Source: Halieaceae bacterium (GTDB lineage: Bacteria; Pseudomonadota; Gammaproteobacteria; Pseudomonadales; Halieaceae). Taken from it: 64,000 nt of DNA. Positions within the stretch are counted from its first letter, which is position 1. Each line of letters begins with the position of its first letter. A program made the translations under genes and the position numbers. Of this stretch, positions 47,227 to 56,534 are shown piece by piece. Under the pieces are notes generated by a model. The model was not told the DNA's origin, did no database searches, and saw only the letters and a program-made list of their open reading frames with translations. The stretch spans positions 62,001-126,000 of the forward strand of contig JANQLM010000043.1 of assembly GCA_028280635.1 (NCBI GenBank), in the 5' to 3' direction.

Positions 47227-48813
47227 ATGCAAACAGATACGGACGTTATCGTTATCGGGGCCGGCCACAACGGCCTCACCTGTGCCGGCTACCTGGCGCG
47301 GGCCGGTCTGCGCGTTACCGTGCTGGAAGCCCGCGAAGTGGTTGGTGGCGCAGCCGTCACCGAGGAGTTCCACCCGGGCTTTCGCAACTCGGTGTACTCC
47401 TACTCGGTGAGCCTTCTACACCCCAAGGTGATCAGGGAGCTCGAGCTCAACCAGCACGGCCTGGAGATCATGGAACGCCCCGCCGGCACGCTGAGCCTGC
47501 TGAACAACGACCACCTGCTGCTGACCCGGGACGACGCCCAGGCTCACGCCGAGATTGCGCGCTTTTCACGGCGCGACGCCGAAAACATCGGGCAATTTGA
47601 AAGCGAGATTTCCGAAGTCGCCCTGGCCCTGCGCGCCATGGCCACCGAGGCACCACCCAACCTGGGCGGCGGGCTGCGCGACCTGATCGGCCTGCTGAAG
47701 AGCGGCAACCGCCTGCGCAAGCTCAGCGCTCGCCACCAGGCCATCCTGGTGGAGCTGATGACGCGCTCGCTGGGCGACTACCTGGACATGTGGTTTGAAG
47801 GTGAAGCGCTGAAGGGCGTGTTGGGCCTGGAAGGTGTAATTGGCAACTTCGCGGAGCCCTACCAGGCCGGCACCGCCTACGTGCTGCTGCACCACGCTTT
47901 CGGCGAGGTCAACGGCCGCACCGGCGCCTGGGGCATTGCCCGCGGTGGCATGGGCGCGATCAGCGAATCCATGGCCTCCTTCGCTCGCAGCCGCGGCGCC
48001 GCTATCGAAACCGGCACGCCGGTGTCAGAGATTATCACCGAGAAAGATCGCGCAGTGGGTGTAACCACCGCCGACGGGCGCACCATCACCGCCCGCTGCG
48101 TCGCTGCGAACATCCACCCGCAGACCCTGCTGACCAAACTGCTGGACCCTGGATTGCTGGAAGAAGGCGACCGCCGCCGCATCAATGCCTACCGCAGCCA
48201 CTCCGCGACCTTCCGCATGAACGTGGCGCTGTCGGAGCTGCCACGGTTCACCAGCATGGCGGGCCGCGGCGAGGATCACTTCATGGGCGCCATTGAGGTG
48301 AGCCCTTCACTGCAGTACATCGAGGACGCCTACATGGACGCCCGCCGACACGGCTGGTCAAGCAAGCCGGTAATCTCCATGCAGGTACCCAGCACCCAGG
48401 ACGACAGCCTTGCGCCCGAGGGCTGCCATGTTGCCAGCCTGTTCTGCCAGCACTTCCAGCGCCACCTGCCCAACGGCCAGGACTGGGACAGCGTGCGCGA
48501 CCAGGTGGCCGACCAGGTGATCGACACCATCGACCAATACGCGCCAAACTTCAAAGCCTCGGTGGTGGGCCGGCAGATCAAGACACCGCTGGATATCGAG
48601 CGCGACCTGGGCATGGTGGGCGGCGACATCTTCCACGGCGCCCTGCACCTGGACCAGTTCTACTCCATGCGGCCGCTGCCCGGGCACGCGTCCTACAAAA
48701 TGCCGGTGGCGGGGGTTTACCTGTGTGGTTCCGGGGCGCACCCCGGTGGCGGCGTCAGTGGCTTACCGGGCCACAACGCGGCCCGGGAAATCCTGCGCGA
48801 ATACCGCGCCTGA
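47227..48813 (+). CDS. NAD(P)/FAD-dependent oxidoreductase, phytoene desaturase/PYROXD2-like (paralog 3)
   Basis: DVIVIGAGHNGLTCAGYLARAGLRVTVLE; CGSGAHPGGGVSGLPGHNAAREIL. Confidence 0.92.
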   Translation: MQTDTDVIVIGAGHNGLTCAGYLARAGLRVTVLEAREVVGGAAVTEEFHPGFRNSVYSYSVSLLHPKVIRELELNQHGLEIMERPAGTLSLLNNDHLLLTRDDAQAHAEIARFSRRDAENIGQFESEISEVALALRAMATEAPPNLGGGLRDLIGLLKSGNRLRKLSARHQAILVELMTRSLGDYLDMWFEGEALKGVLGLEGVIGNFAEPYQAGTAYVLLHHAFGEVNGRTGAWGIARGGMGAISESMASFARSRGAAIETGTPVSEIITEKDRAVGVTTADGRTITARCVAANIHPQTLLTKLLDPGLLEEGDRRRINAYRSHSATFRMNVALSELPRFTSMAGRGEDHFMGAIEVSPSLQYIEDAYMDARRHGWSSKPVISMQVPSTQDDSLAPEGCHVASLFCQHFQRHLPNGQDWDSVRDQVADQVIDTIDQYAPNFKASVVGRQIKTPLDIERDLGMVGGDIFHGALHLDQFYSMRPLPGHASYKMPVAGVYLCGSGAHPGGGVSGLPGHNAAREILREYRA

Positions 48814-48825
48814 GATCGAATGGGA

Positions 48826-49602
48826 TCAGCCGGCGAGACTGCGACGGTACTGTGCGGGCGTTTGCCCTGTCACCTTCTTAAAAGCCACGTAGAAGGTGGA
48901 GGTGCTGTTGAAACCCACTTCAAGCGCCACCGCCAGCACCGTGGGCGTATCCCCCTCGCAGGGCCCCAGCAGGGACATCGCTTCCTTCACTCGGTATTGG
49001 TTGACGTAGTCGAAGAAGCTCATGCCAAAGCCGGCGTTGATGACCTGGGAGAGATGATTCACGGAACACTCCAGGACTTCCGCCAACTCCGGCAGGGTGA
49101 GCTCCGGGTGCAGGTAAATCCTTTGCTCCTCCATCAGGTCCCCGAGCTTGCGCTTGACCTCGTCCATCTGCTGGCCGCTGAGGCCGGACTTGGCGTAGCG
49201 CTGCACATTGCCCGGGCCCGCCACGTCCGCGACCGGGCTCTGGGGAGAGGCAACACCGCGCTCCTGGTAATAGTCGACAACTCTGGTGGGTACATCGGTG
49301 TTGCGGGTGATGAATTCTGCGCCGTAGTAGGAGCCTTCATCGTCCTCGGCATCGCGCGGGATCGCCTTGTACTGGAACGCCACCGTGTTGGGGCCTACAC
49401 AGACCTCGCCCACAAGCTCGTATCTGTAGGGCTCGAGCTGGAACAGCTCCTCGAGCCATATCAGCAGCTCATCGCGACTCATCTCCTGATGAATGGCGAT
49501 ATCCAGATAAGTGCCCTGGTCGGAGATATGGCTGGCAATCGCCCGCGCATCCTGCCGGTTCCAGGCATCGATGTACTGCGCTGCAAATTCGGCCGCGTCC
49601 AT
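48826..49602 (-). CDS. Transcriptional regulator: N-terminal NTF2/SnoaL-like domain with C-terminal AraC-type HTH
   Basis: 258 aa; N-term FAAQYIDAWNRQDARAIASHISDQGTYLD; C-term LTLPELAEVLECSVNHLSQVINAGFGMSFFDYVNQYRVKEAMSLL..LAVALEVGFNSTSTFYVAFKKVTGQTPAQYRR. Confidence 0.9.
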   Translation of the reverse strand: MDAAEFAAQYIDAWNRQDARAIASHISDQGTYLDIAIHQEMSRDELLIWLEELFQLEPYRYELVGEVCVGPNTVAFQYKAIPRDAEDDEGSYYGAEFITRNTDVPTRVVDYYQERGVASPQSPVADVAGPGNVQRYAKSGLSGQQMDEVKRKLGDLMEEQRIYLHPELTLPELAEVLECSVNHLSQVINAGFGMSFFDYVNQYRVKEAMSLLGPCEGDTPTVLAVALEVGFNSTSTFYVAFKKVTGQTPAQYRRSLAG

Positions 49603-49750
49603 TGTTTGAAACGGTCCCCGTCCACCACAACGTGTAATGTTTTTTCAGATACTGCCGCAACTGCGTCTGCCGCACAACGTCAGCGGTTTTCTACCATCGA
49701 ACAGGTCTCGGCTAACGACTCACGCTCTTCTTTGGATTATTCTGTATCCC

Positions 49751-51631
49751 ATGCCATCTAAACTTGATATCACACGACGCGATTTTCTCGGCGGTACCGC
49801 ACTGGCCCTGTCCGGTGCCGCACTGTCGCCGATGGAACTGCTGGCTGCCAGCCGGGCGAAGCAGCCTGGCTACTACCCCCCCGCACTGACCGGTCTGCGC
49901 GGCAGCCATCCGGGCTCTTTCGAGGTGGCCCACGAATTGGCGTGGGCGGGCAAGCACCCGGCCATCCCCAAACAGCAAACCGATGCCGACTACGACCTCG
50001 TGGTGGTGGGCGGCGGCATCTCCGGGCTGGCGGCCGCGTTTTTCTATCAACAGCGCAGCGAGGCGGACGTCCAAATCCTGGTACTGGACAACCACGACGA
50101 CTTCGGCGGCCATGCCAAGCGCAATGAGTTCAATGTCGATGGCCAGCACCTGGTAGGCTACGGCGGCAGCCAGAGCCTCGAAGCCCCAGGCAGTTACTCC
50201 GCCGTATCCAAAAAGCTGCTGCGGGACATCGCCATCGATCCGCAGCGTTTCTACCGGTATTACGATCAGGAGTTTTTCGAGAAGCGCGGCCTGGGGGCCG
50301 GTCTGCACTTCCCCGCCGCCAGCTATGGACGCGACGTGCTGGTAGCCAATCCCTTCGAAACCTTTGCGAGCGATGGTGTGGACGATTTGGCGGCCGTGGT
50401 TGCGCAGTTCCCCATTTCCGAGGCGGGAAAAGCCGCCGTGATTGAGCTCTATGCCGAACACCCGGACCCGCTGCCAAAGCTCAGCCGCAGGAAGAAGATC
50501 GCCTATTTGCAGAAGATCAGCTATGTCGATTACCTCCAGCAGCACGTCGGCACGCCGCTGGAGGTCACACGCATCTTCCGCGACGTACCACGGGGCATCA
50601 TGGGTGTGGGCTGGGAAGCGACATCGGCGCTGGAGGCCTATCGCTGGGGCCTGCCCGGATTCGACAGCCTGAACCTCGGTGAGCTTGAGTACAACTGGGC
50701 CGACTCGGACGAGCCCTACATCTTCCACTTCCCGGACGGCAATGCCGGCGTCACCCGCGCCCTTGTGCACAAACTGGTGCCGGACGCCCTGCCGGGCGAC
50801 AGCATGGAAGCCCAGGTGCTGGCACAGCTCGACTACGGCGCGCTCGATCGCCCCGGCGCTCCCACCCGGATTCGCCTCAACAGCACGGCGGTGGATATCC
50901 GTCATACCCCGGACCAGTCCGGCGTTGAAGTCACTTACGCCAGCGGGGGCAATAGTTACAAGGTGAGGGGCAAGCACGTGGTCTACGCGGGCTATCACGC
51001 CCTGTTGCCATCGGTCTGCGAAGGCCTGCCGGGGGATCAGGTGGCCGCCATCAAGAGCGTTACCAAGGTGCCGCTGGTCTACATCAACGTGGCACTGCGC
51101 AACTGGAAGGCCTTCAATGAGCTGGGTATCTACCACGTCGATGTGGCGCAGCCGCCGTTGATGCACTCCTTCGGCATGGACTTCCCGGTCAGCATGGGCG
51201 GCTACCAGTACACCCGATCCCCGGAGCAGCCGGTGGTGGTTCACGGCACCTACGTCCCCGCGGTGCCAGAGAGCGGGCTGTCCCCCATCGATCAGCACCG
51301 CCTGGGTCGCCGGCAGCTCTACGAGATGAGTTTCGCCGATTTCGAGGAGAAGATCGTCGAGCAGATGAGCGGTGCGCTGGGCGGTGGCGGCTTCGATGCC
51401 GAGCGTGATATCGCGGCTATCACCGTGAACCGGTGGCCTCACGGTTATGCCTATGAGTACAGCGAGCTGTTTGACGACCTCGACTTCGGCCCGGACTACG
51501 GTCCCCACCTGACAGCGCGGCGCCAGCTCGGGCGTATATCCATCGCCAACTCGGATGCCAGCGCCTATGCCTATGTTGACGGCGCCATCGACGCCGCCGA
51601 CCGGGCGGTGGACGAACAGCTCAAACTGTAG
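49751..51631 (+). CDS. Tat-secreted FAD/NAD(P)-binding oxidoreductase
   Basis: ATG 49751; twin-arginine ITRRDFLGGTALALSGAAL; DYDLVVVGGGISGLAAAFFYQQ. Confidence 0.88.
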   Translation: MPSKLDITRRDFLGGTALALSGAALSPMELLAASRAKQPGYYPPALTGLRGSHPGSFEVAHELAWAGKHPAIPKQQTDADYDLVVVGGGISGLAAAFFYQQRSEADVQILVLDNHDDFGGHAKRNEFNVDGQHLVGYGGSQSLEAPGSYSAVSKKLLRDIAIDPQRFYRYYDQEFFEKRGLGAGLHFPAASYGRDVLVANPFETFASDGVDDLAAVVAQFPISEAGKAAVIELYAEHPDPLPKLSRRKKIAYLQKISYVDYLQQHVGTPLEVTRIFRDVPRGIMGVGWEATSALEAYRWGLPGFDSLNLGELEYNWADSDEPYIFHFPDGNAGVTRALVHKLVPDALPGDSMEAQVLAQLDYGALDRPGAPTRIRLNSTAVDIRHTPDQSGVEVTYASGGNSYKVRGKHVVYAGYHALLPSVCEGLPGDQVAAIKSVTKVPLVYINVALRNWKAFNELGIYHVDVAQPPLMHSFGMDFPVSMGGYQYTRSPEQPVVVHGTYVPAVPESGLSPIDQHRLGRRQLYEMSFADFEEKIVEQMSGALGGGGFDAERDIAAITVNRWPHGYAYEYSELFDDLDFGPDYGPHLTARRQLGRISIANSDASAYAYVDGAIDAADRAVDEQLKL

Positions 51632-51709
51632 GATTGCCCCTAGTTGTTACCCAGCGACCCCGGCGCGCAAGCGGTCTGCGCGCACAGAAGCCCGAAGCCC
51701 TGTTCAACA

Positions 51710-52606
51710 ATGCGGCGACGGGGGATCCCATGGGCCGGCAGATGGCGACGCCGACTGGCAGCAGGGTGTTTTTTGGCCTGCTCGCTGGCAGCCTGTGGCA
51801 ATGCCTACCGTTCACCCCCGCCCGAGCCGCCGCCGGACCTGATGGTGCTGTATGGCGTAGACCCTGAGTTTAAATCCCTCTACACCCTGGATACCCGGCT
51901 TGGGGTGCACACCTTGGTCGGTTCTCCCGGACCCGGCAGGCTGGAGGCGCCCGGCGCTATGGCCATTCGGCCGGACGACAGCGAGGTTTTTGTCTACAAC
52001 AACGCGGTCAGCGATGACGTTCGCCAGTACTGGGGGCTGGTGAATCTGGATCGCTGCTCCGGATTCGCGACCCGCATCGGCCCAAGCGCACAACCGCGCC
52101 TGAACATCTCCGCCATGGCGTTCTCCGCCGACGGGCAACTCCATGCGTTCGGCCATGAGGCCCTGGAAAGCGAGGGTCGGGGCAAGCTCTACAGGATCGA
52201 CCCGGCGAGCGGGAACTACGCCGTGGTGGCTGAAGTAAAAGGCAGCGCCCACTACCGCATCTCGGCCGCCGACTTTCACAGTGATGGTGACCTGTACGGT
52301 ATCGGCACTCTCGCAGAGGCCCCGGCACAGCGGAGTGAAGCTGAGATACAACTGCTCCTGATTATCGACCCGGCGACCGGCCGCCCCAGCATCGTGGGGG
52401 AAATCAACCCGGAGATCGGTTCCATCAGCGCCATCGCCTTTAAACCCTCCGGCAAGCTGCTGGCCGCCGGCGCCTATCGCCGCGGTGGCAAGATTCTGTT
52501 TGAAATTGATATCGCGACCGGCACGATCGCCGACGTTCGTCGCGCAACAGTGGCAGCCCGGGGCATGGGTTTCGGACGCCCGCTGCGCTGTCCGGGCACT
52601 GGCTGA
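51710..52606 (+). CDS. Lipoprotein with beta-propeller-like repeats
   Basis: Lipobox-like CSLAACG; repeated SAMAFSADGQLHAFG / SAADFHSDGDLYGIG / SAIAFKPSGKLLAAG. Confidence 0.75.
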   Translation: MRRRGIPWAGRWRRRLAAGCFLACSLAACGNAYRSPPPEPPPDLMVLYGVDPEFKSLYTLDTRLGVHTLVGSPGPGRLEAPGAMAIRPDDSEVFVYNNAVSDDVRQYWGLVNLDRCSGFATRIGPSAQPRLNISAMAFSADGQLHAFGHEALESEGRGKLYRIDPASGNYAVVAEVKGSAHYRISAADFHSDGDLYGIGTLAEAPAQRSEAEIQLLLIIDPATGRPSIVGEINPEIGSISAIAFKPSGKLLAAGAYRRGGKILFEIDIATGTIADVRRATVAARGMGFGRPLRCPGTG

Positions 52607-52834
52607 CAGCCTGCCACACTCCCTCTGGCGTCACCCGGCGTCGTCCTCCCAGCACAGAAACACCATATTGTCGGCCCTGGCGTACATGGCCCGGTGGATG
52701 TGGTCGGCTTCACGCTCCCCGATACTATTTGCAAGCAGGTATCTCCGAGAATATACGCCCTATGCATCAGGACGAATTATTGCGTCGCGCACCCTAGCGT
52801 TAGCTGATGCCGACTAAAGTTCACTGGAAACGCC

Positions 52835-53713
52835 ATGGCCGCTGATCTCAAGACCCTGCTGCGCAACCCTGCCATCAACGAATGGCGGGTATTCTGGCTG
52901 GTCGCCGCGCCGATGGCGCTGTACATGGTCGTCGCCATGCTGCTGCGCGATATGGCCACTGCCGAGGGTGTCTCGGCCATGATCACCAGTTCAGTGCGCT
53001 GGTCCATCCCCTGGCTGTACCTCGCCTTTGTGGCCTCTTCGCTGGTGGTTCTTGTGCCCGGCGAGGCGAGTCGCTGGCTGCTGCGCAACCGGAAGATCAT
53101 GGGCCTGTGCTTCGCCATGGGCATGGCCTGGCAGATCAGCTTTATTGTCTGGCTGGTCACCGTGCACACCGACTATTACGTCAATGAAGTGTATGTGCTG
53201 CGTGACGTGATCGAGGGTTTGTTGGGCTACAGCTTTCTGCTGGCCATGACGGTCACCAGCTTCAAGCGTGGCCGCCAGCTCCTTACGCCGCAAACCAGGC
53301 ACTGGAAGCTGCTGCACAAGACCGGCATTTACTTCCTGTGGGCCTACGCCTTCAGCACCTACTGGTACTCGGTGTTCTACTACGACAACCCACACTGGGT
53401 GCACTACCTGTACTACTGGCTGGGCGTGGCGGCACTGAGCCTGCGCATTGCGGCCTGGGTACGCAAGCAGGCAGCGGGTGAAACCGCACAACCAGCGCTG
53501 GCTGCGCTGGGCTCTGTGGTTATCCTGTTCGGCGGTATTGGCGCGGCCACCGGCTCCCTCTGGGAAAGCCTGGCCCACAATAAGCTGGAGGGCATCACCT
53601 GGGCCATGTCGCTGGAGCTGTACATGCCCTACTGGCCGTTCATCCCCTACCTGCCCATGTTCGCCATCGCCGCGGGCGCCTACCTGCTGGTTCGCTCTCG
53701 GCGCAGTTCCTGA
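52835..53713 (+). CDS. Multi-pass membrane protein, possibly ferric reductase-like
   Basis: 292 aa; several TM; RHWKLLHKTGIYFLWAYAFSTYW. Confidence 0.65.
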   Translation: MAADLKTLLRNPAINEWRVFWLVAAPMALYMVVAMLLRDMATAEGVSAMITSSVRWSIPWLYLAFVASSLVVLVPGEASRWLLRNRKIMGLCFAMGMAWQISFIVWLVTVHTDYYVNEVYVLRDVIEGLLGYSFLLAMTVTSFKRGRQLLTPQTRHWKLLHKTGIYFLWAYAFSTYWYSVFYYDNPHWVHYLYYWLGVAALSLRIAAWVRKQAAGETAQPALAALGSVVILFGGIGAATGSLWESLAHNKLEGITWAMSLELYMPYWPFIPYLPMFAIAAGAYLLVRSRRSS

Positions 53714-53714
53714 A

Positions 53715-54938
53715 TCAGGAGGCATCCGCCAGCGCCGGTATCTGCTGGCGCAGCCGCAGGTACATAAAGCCGTAGATACCCATGGCAATCAGCGTAACGC
53801 CGGCGCACATGATGAATACACCGCCGTAGCCAAAGCCCATGGCGAGGATGGTCGCGGAGAGATTGGGCCCGATGATCTGCCCCAGTCCCTGGGCGCCAGG
53901 CATAAGCGCGGCGAAGCGACCCGAGTGATCGACATTGGCCACCGTCGACATCTGGTAGACGTCGACAAACACCCACAGGAAGTTGAAGCTGAACAGGCTG
54001 ATCACCAGCTTGGTATTGTCGATGCCGTTGTACAGCATGCCGACCACCATCGCCTGAATCAGCAGGGTCAGCAGCAGCGGTCGCGCCAACCCCCAGCGAT
54101 TGCTAATCAATGTGGCCACCAGGCAGCCCAAAATGGAACAGAAAGAGGTCCACACCAGCACCTGGCTGGTCCAGTCGGGGGTGGCCTCGGAAGCCAGGCT
54201 CGCCAGTTCGATATAGGTCCAGTAGCCGCCGATATTGATGTAACTGGCGAGGATGGCCGCCAACACCAGCCAGGGCACCCAGGCAGGCACGTGGCGGTGC
54301 TCGGTGTGATGACCGCCACCGGCGTCCTCGATATCCAGGGCCACATCCAGGGTCTTGTCCAGGGGCCGCGCCGGCAGCCAGGACAGAAAACCCAGCCCGA
54401 CCATATAACAGCCGATAAACGCCAGGTAGATTTCGTTCATGCTGAGCCGCGGCAGTACATGCAGCTCTCCGGCCTGGGAAAAGGCGAAGCAAAACAACAT
54501 CAGGTTGTAGGCGCGGGCAGGTTTTGAGCTCGCCCCCAGGGTAGCGACAGCCACCGCCGTGTAAAAACCACTGCCGACACCGGCGATGAAACGCAGCCAC
54601 AACACGCCCTGGTAGTCGACCACCGTCATACACAGGGCATTGGCGCCAATCGCAAGCCCTGCGCCCAGCAGGACGATGCCGCGCCGATTCCAGCGACCGA
54701 CAATGACCGCCGTGATGACGGCCCCCAGTGATAGGCCGCCCAGGTCGGCACCTGCCACCCGGCCCACCTGCACCTCAGTGAATCCCAACTGGGTTACCCA
54801 GGCCGTACTGATCACCGGGATGCCCACCAGCACGCCGTAGCCCACCAGGGTCATATAGAGGGCGAGCACCATGGACTTCCAACCATCGAATACCGTCTTT
54901 TCATGCACCAGTTCGGCGCTGGCGGTCGTCACTGACAT
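53715..54938 (-). CDS. MFS transporter
   Basis: 407 aa, ~12 TM; GAVITAVIVGRWNRRGIVLLGAGLAIGANAL. Confidence 0.92.
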   Translation of the reverse strand: MSVTTASAELVHEKTVFDGWKSMVLALYMTLVGYGVLVGIPVISTAWVTQLGFTEVQVGRVAGADLGGLSLGAVITAVIVGRWNRRGIVLLGAGLAIGANALCMTVVDYQGVLWLRFIAGVGSGFYTAVAVATLGASSKPARAYNLMLFCFAFSQAGELHVLPRLSMNEIYLAFIGCYMVGLGFLSWLPARPLDKTLDVALDIEDAGGGHHTEHRHVPAWVPWLVLAAILASYINIGGYWTYIELASLASEATPDWTSQVLVWTSFCSILGCLVATLISNRWGLARPLLLTLLIQAMVVGMLYNGIDNTKLVISLFSFNFLWVFVDVYQMSTVANVDHSGRFAALMPGAQGLGQIIGPNLSATILAMGFGYGGVFIMCAGVTLIAMGIYGFMYLRLRQQIPALADAS

Positions 54939-54944
54939 TGAGAC

Positions 54945-56534
54945 TTACCGGTCGGAGAGAATACGTTTGGCGGCATTGTGCCCGGGCGCGCCGGTGACAC
55001 CGCCGCCGGGGTGAGCGCCGGAGCCGCACAGGTAGAGGCCCGGAACCGGGGTGGCGTACTGGGCCGCCTCCGGGTGTGGCCGCATGCTGAAAAGCTGGTC
55101 GGGCTCCAGCCGGCCATGGCAGATGTCGCCACGGGTCATGCCAAAGGTACGCTCGATATCCAGCGGCGTCAGGCACTGGGCGTGTTCAAGAATCTCCGGG
55201 AGATTGGGAATCAAGCGCTGCACCCAGGCGAGGATGTCGCTGACCACCCGTGGCTTCTCCTCATCCCACTGCCTGCCATCGGCCAGCTCGTAGGGCATGT
55301 ACTTGCAAAGCAGGCTCATGACGTGGGTGCCGGGGGCGTCAGTGAGGCCGTCGTCCAGGGAGCTGGGGATGATGGCCTCGATGATCGGCGGTAGGGCCGG
55401 CACTCCGGCGCGGGAGGAGCGGTAGGCCTGCTCGACGTGATCCTTGCTCTCGATAATGGTGATGCTGGCGCGGTGCTGGGGCCCGATCTCGGCGCCGGGC
55501 AGCGCGGCAAACTCCGGCAGGCCCTTCAGGGCAAGGTTCATGCGCAGGGAGGCTGACTCCTGGCGGAAGGCGCTGATATCCCGGGCAAAGCGCTCGGGCA
55601 GATGCTCTGCGCCCAGCAGTTTCAGGAAGGTGCGATTCGGGTCCGTGTTGGCGGCAACCACCGGCGCCTTCACTTCTTCGCCGTCTGCCAGGCGCACGCC
55701 CGTGACCTTGCCGGCTTCGAGCAGGATCTTCTCAACACCCACGCCGGTGCGAATCTCCACGCCCTTGTCCCGGGCGGAGGCAGCCATGGCCTGGGTAATG
55801 GCGCCCATGCCGCCGCGCACAATGCCCCAGCCCCCCTTGCGGCCGTCGATCTCACCAACGGCGTGATGCAACATCGACAGGCTGGCCCCCGGCTGCTGCA
55901 GGGAGGCGTAGTTGGCGGGCAGGATATGCGCTGCCACCATGGACTTGACCTTCTCACTCTCGAACCAGCGTTCGATGATGGTGTCCGGCGCGCCAACGAA
56001 GAACTGCATCAGGCGCCAGCGCGCATCCTCGTCGAGCCTGTAGACATCAAAGCCCAGCTTCACCGCGCTCAGCAGGTCGGTGACGCCACCTCCGGAGAGC
56101 TTCGGCGGCGTCTTCAGCCACTGTTTGGCGAGAATATCGCCGACCTTCTCGACGGTTTCATCAAAGGCCAGATAGGCGTCGTAATCGACCTGGGAGAACT
56201 TGGCGAACTGTGCCCGGTCGTGGGCCTCATCGCCGTTCAGCAACAGGTAGTCACCGCTGGAATCCAGATACAGGGAATTGCCCAACAGCATGGGCTCGTA
56301 GCCGTAGCTTTCCAGTGCCAGGTCTGCCACCACTTCAGGACGCAGCAGGCTGACCACGTAGCTGGCCAGGGAGTTGCGATAGCCCGGGTGAAACTCTTCG
56401 GTCACCGCGGCGCCGCCGACCACGTCGCGGCGCTCCAGCACGCAGACCTTCATGCCACCCATAGCGAGGTAGTTGGCGGTGGTGAGGCCGTTGTGGCCGG
56501 CGCCGATCACAATGGCGTCAAAGCCCTGGTTCAT
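54945..56534 (-). CDS. NAD(P)/FAD-dependent oxidoreductase, phytoene desaturase/PYROXD2-like (paralog 4)
   Basis: ATG 56534; FDAIVIGAGHNGLTTANYLAMGGMKVCVLERRDVVGGAAVTEEFHPGYRNSLASY; CGSGAHPGGGVTGAPGHNAAKRIL. Confidence 0.92.
   Translation of the reverse strand: MNQGFDAIVIGAGHNGLTTANYLAMGGMKVCVLERRDVVGGAAVTEEFHPGYRNSLASYVVSLLRPEVVADLALESYGYEPMLLGNSLYLDSSGDYLLLNGDEAHDRAQFAKFSQVDYDAYLAFDETVEKVGDILAKQWLKTPPKLSGGGVTDLLSAVKLGFDVYRLDEDARWRLMQFFVGAPDTIIERWFESEKVKSMVAAHILPANYASLQQPGASLSMLHHAVGEIDGRKGGWGIVRGGMGAITQAMAASARDKGVEIRTGVGVEKILLEAGKVTGVRLADGEEVKAPVVAANTDPNRTFLKLLGAEHLPERFARDISAFRQESASLRMNLALKGLPEFAALPGAEIGPQHRASITIIESKDHVEQAYRSSRAGVPALPPIIEAIIPSSLDDGLTDAPGTHVMSLLCKYMPYELADGRQWDEEKPRVVSDILAWVQRLIPNLPEILEHAQCLTPLDIERTFGMTRGDICHGRLEPDQLFSMRPHPEAAQYATPVPGLYLCGSGAHPGGGVTGAPGHNAAKRILSDR

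Noticed and set aside
49712-51508. 598-aa antisense ORF opposite the Tat flavoprotein
   Set aside because: Composition-driven shadow frame in GC-rich DNA; the plus-strand frame has a Tat signal and FAD motif
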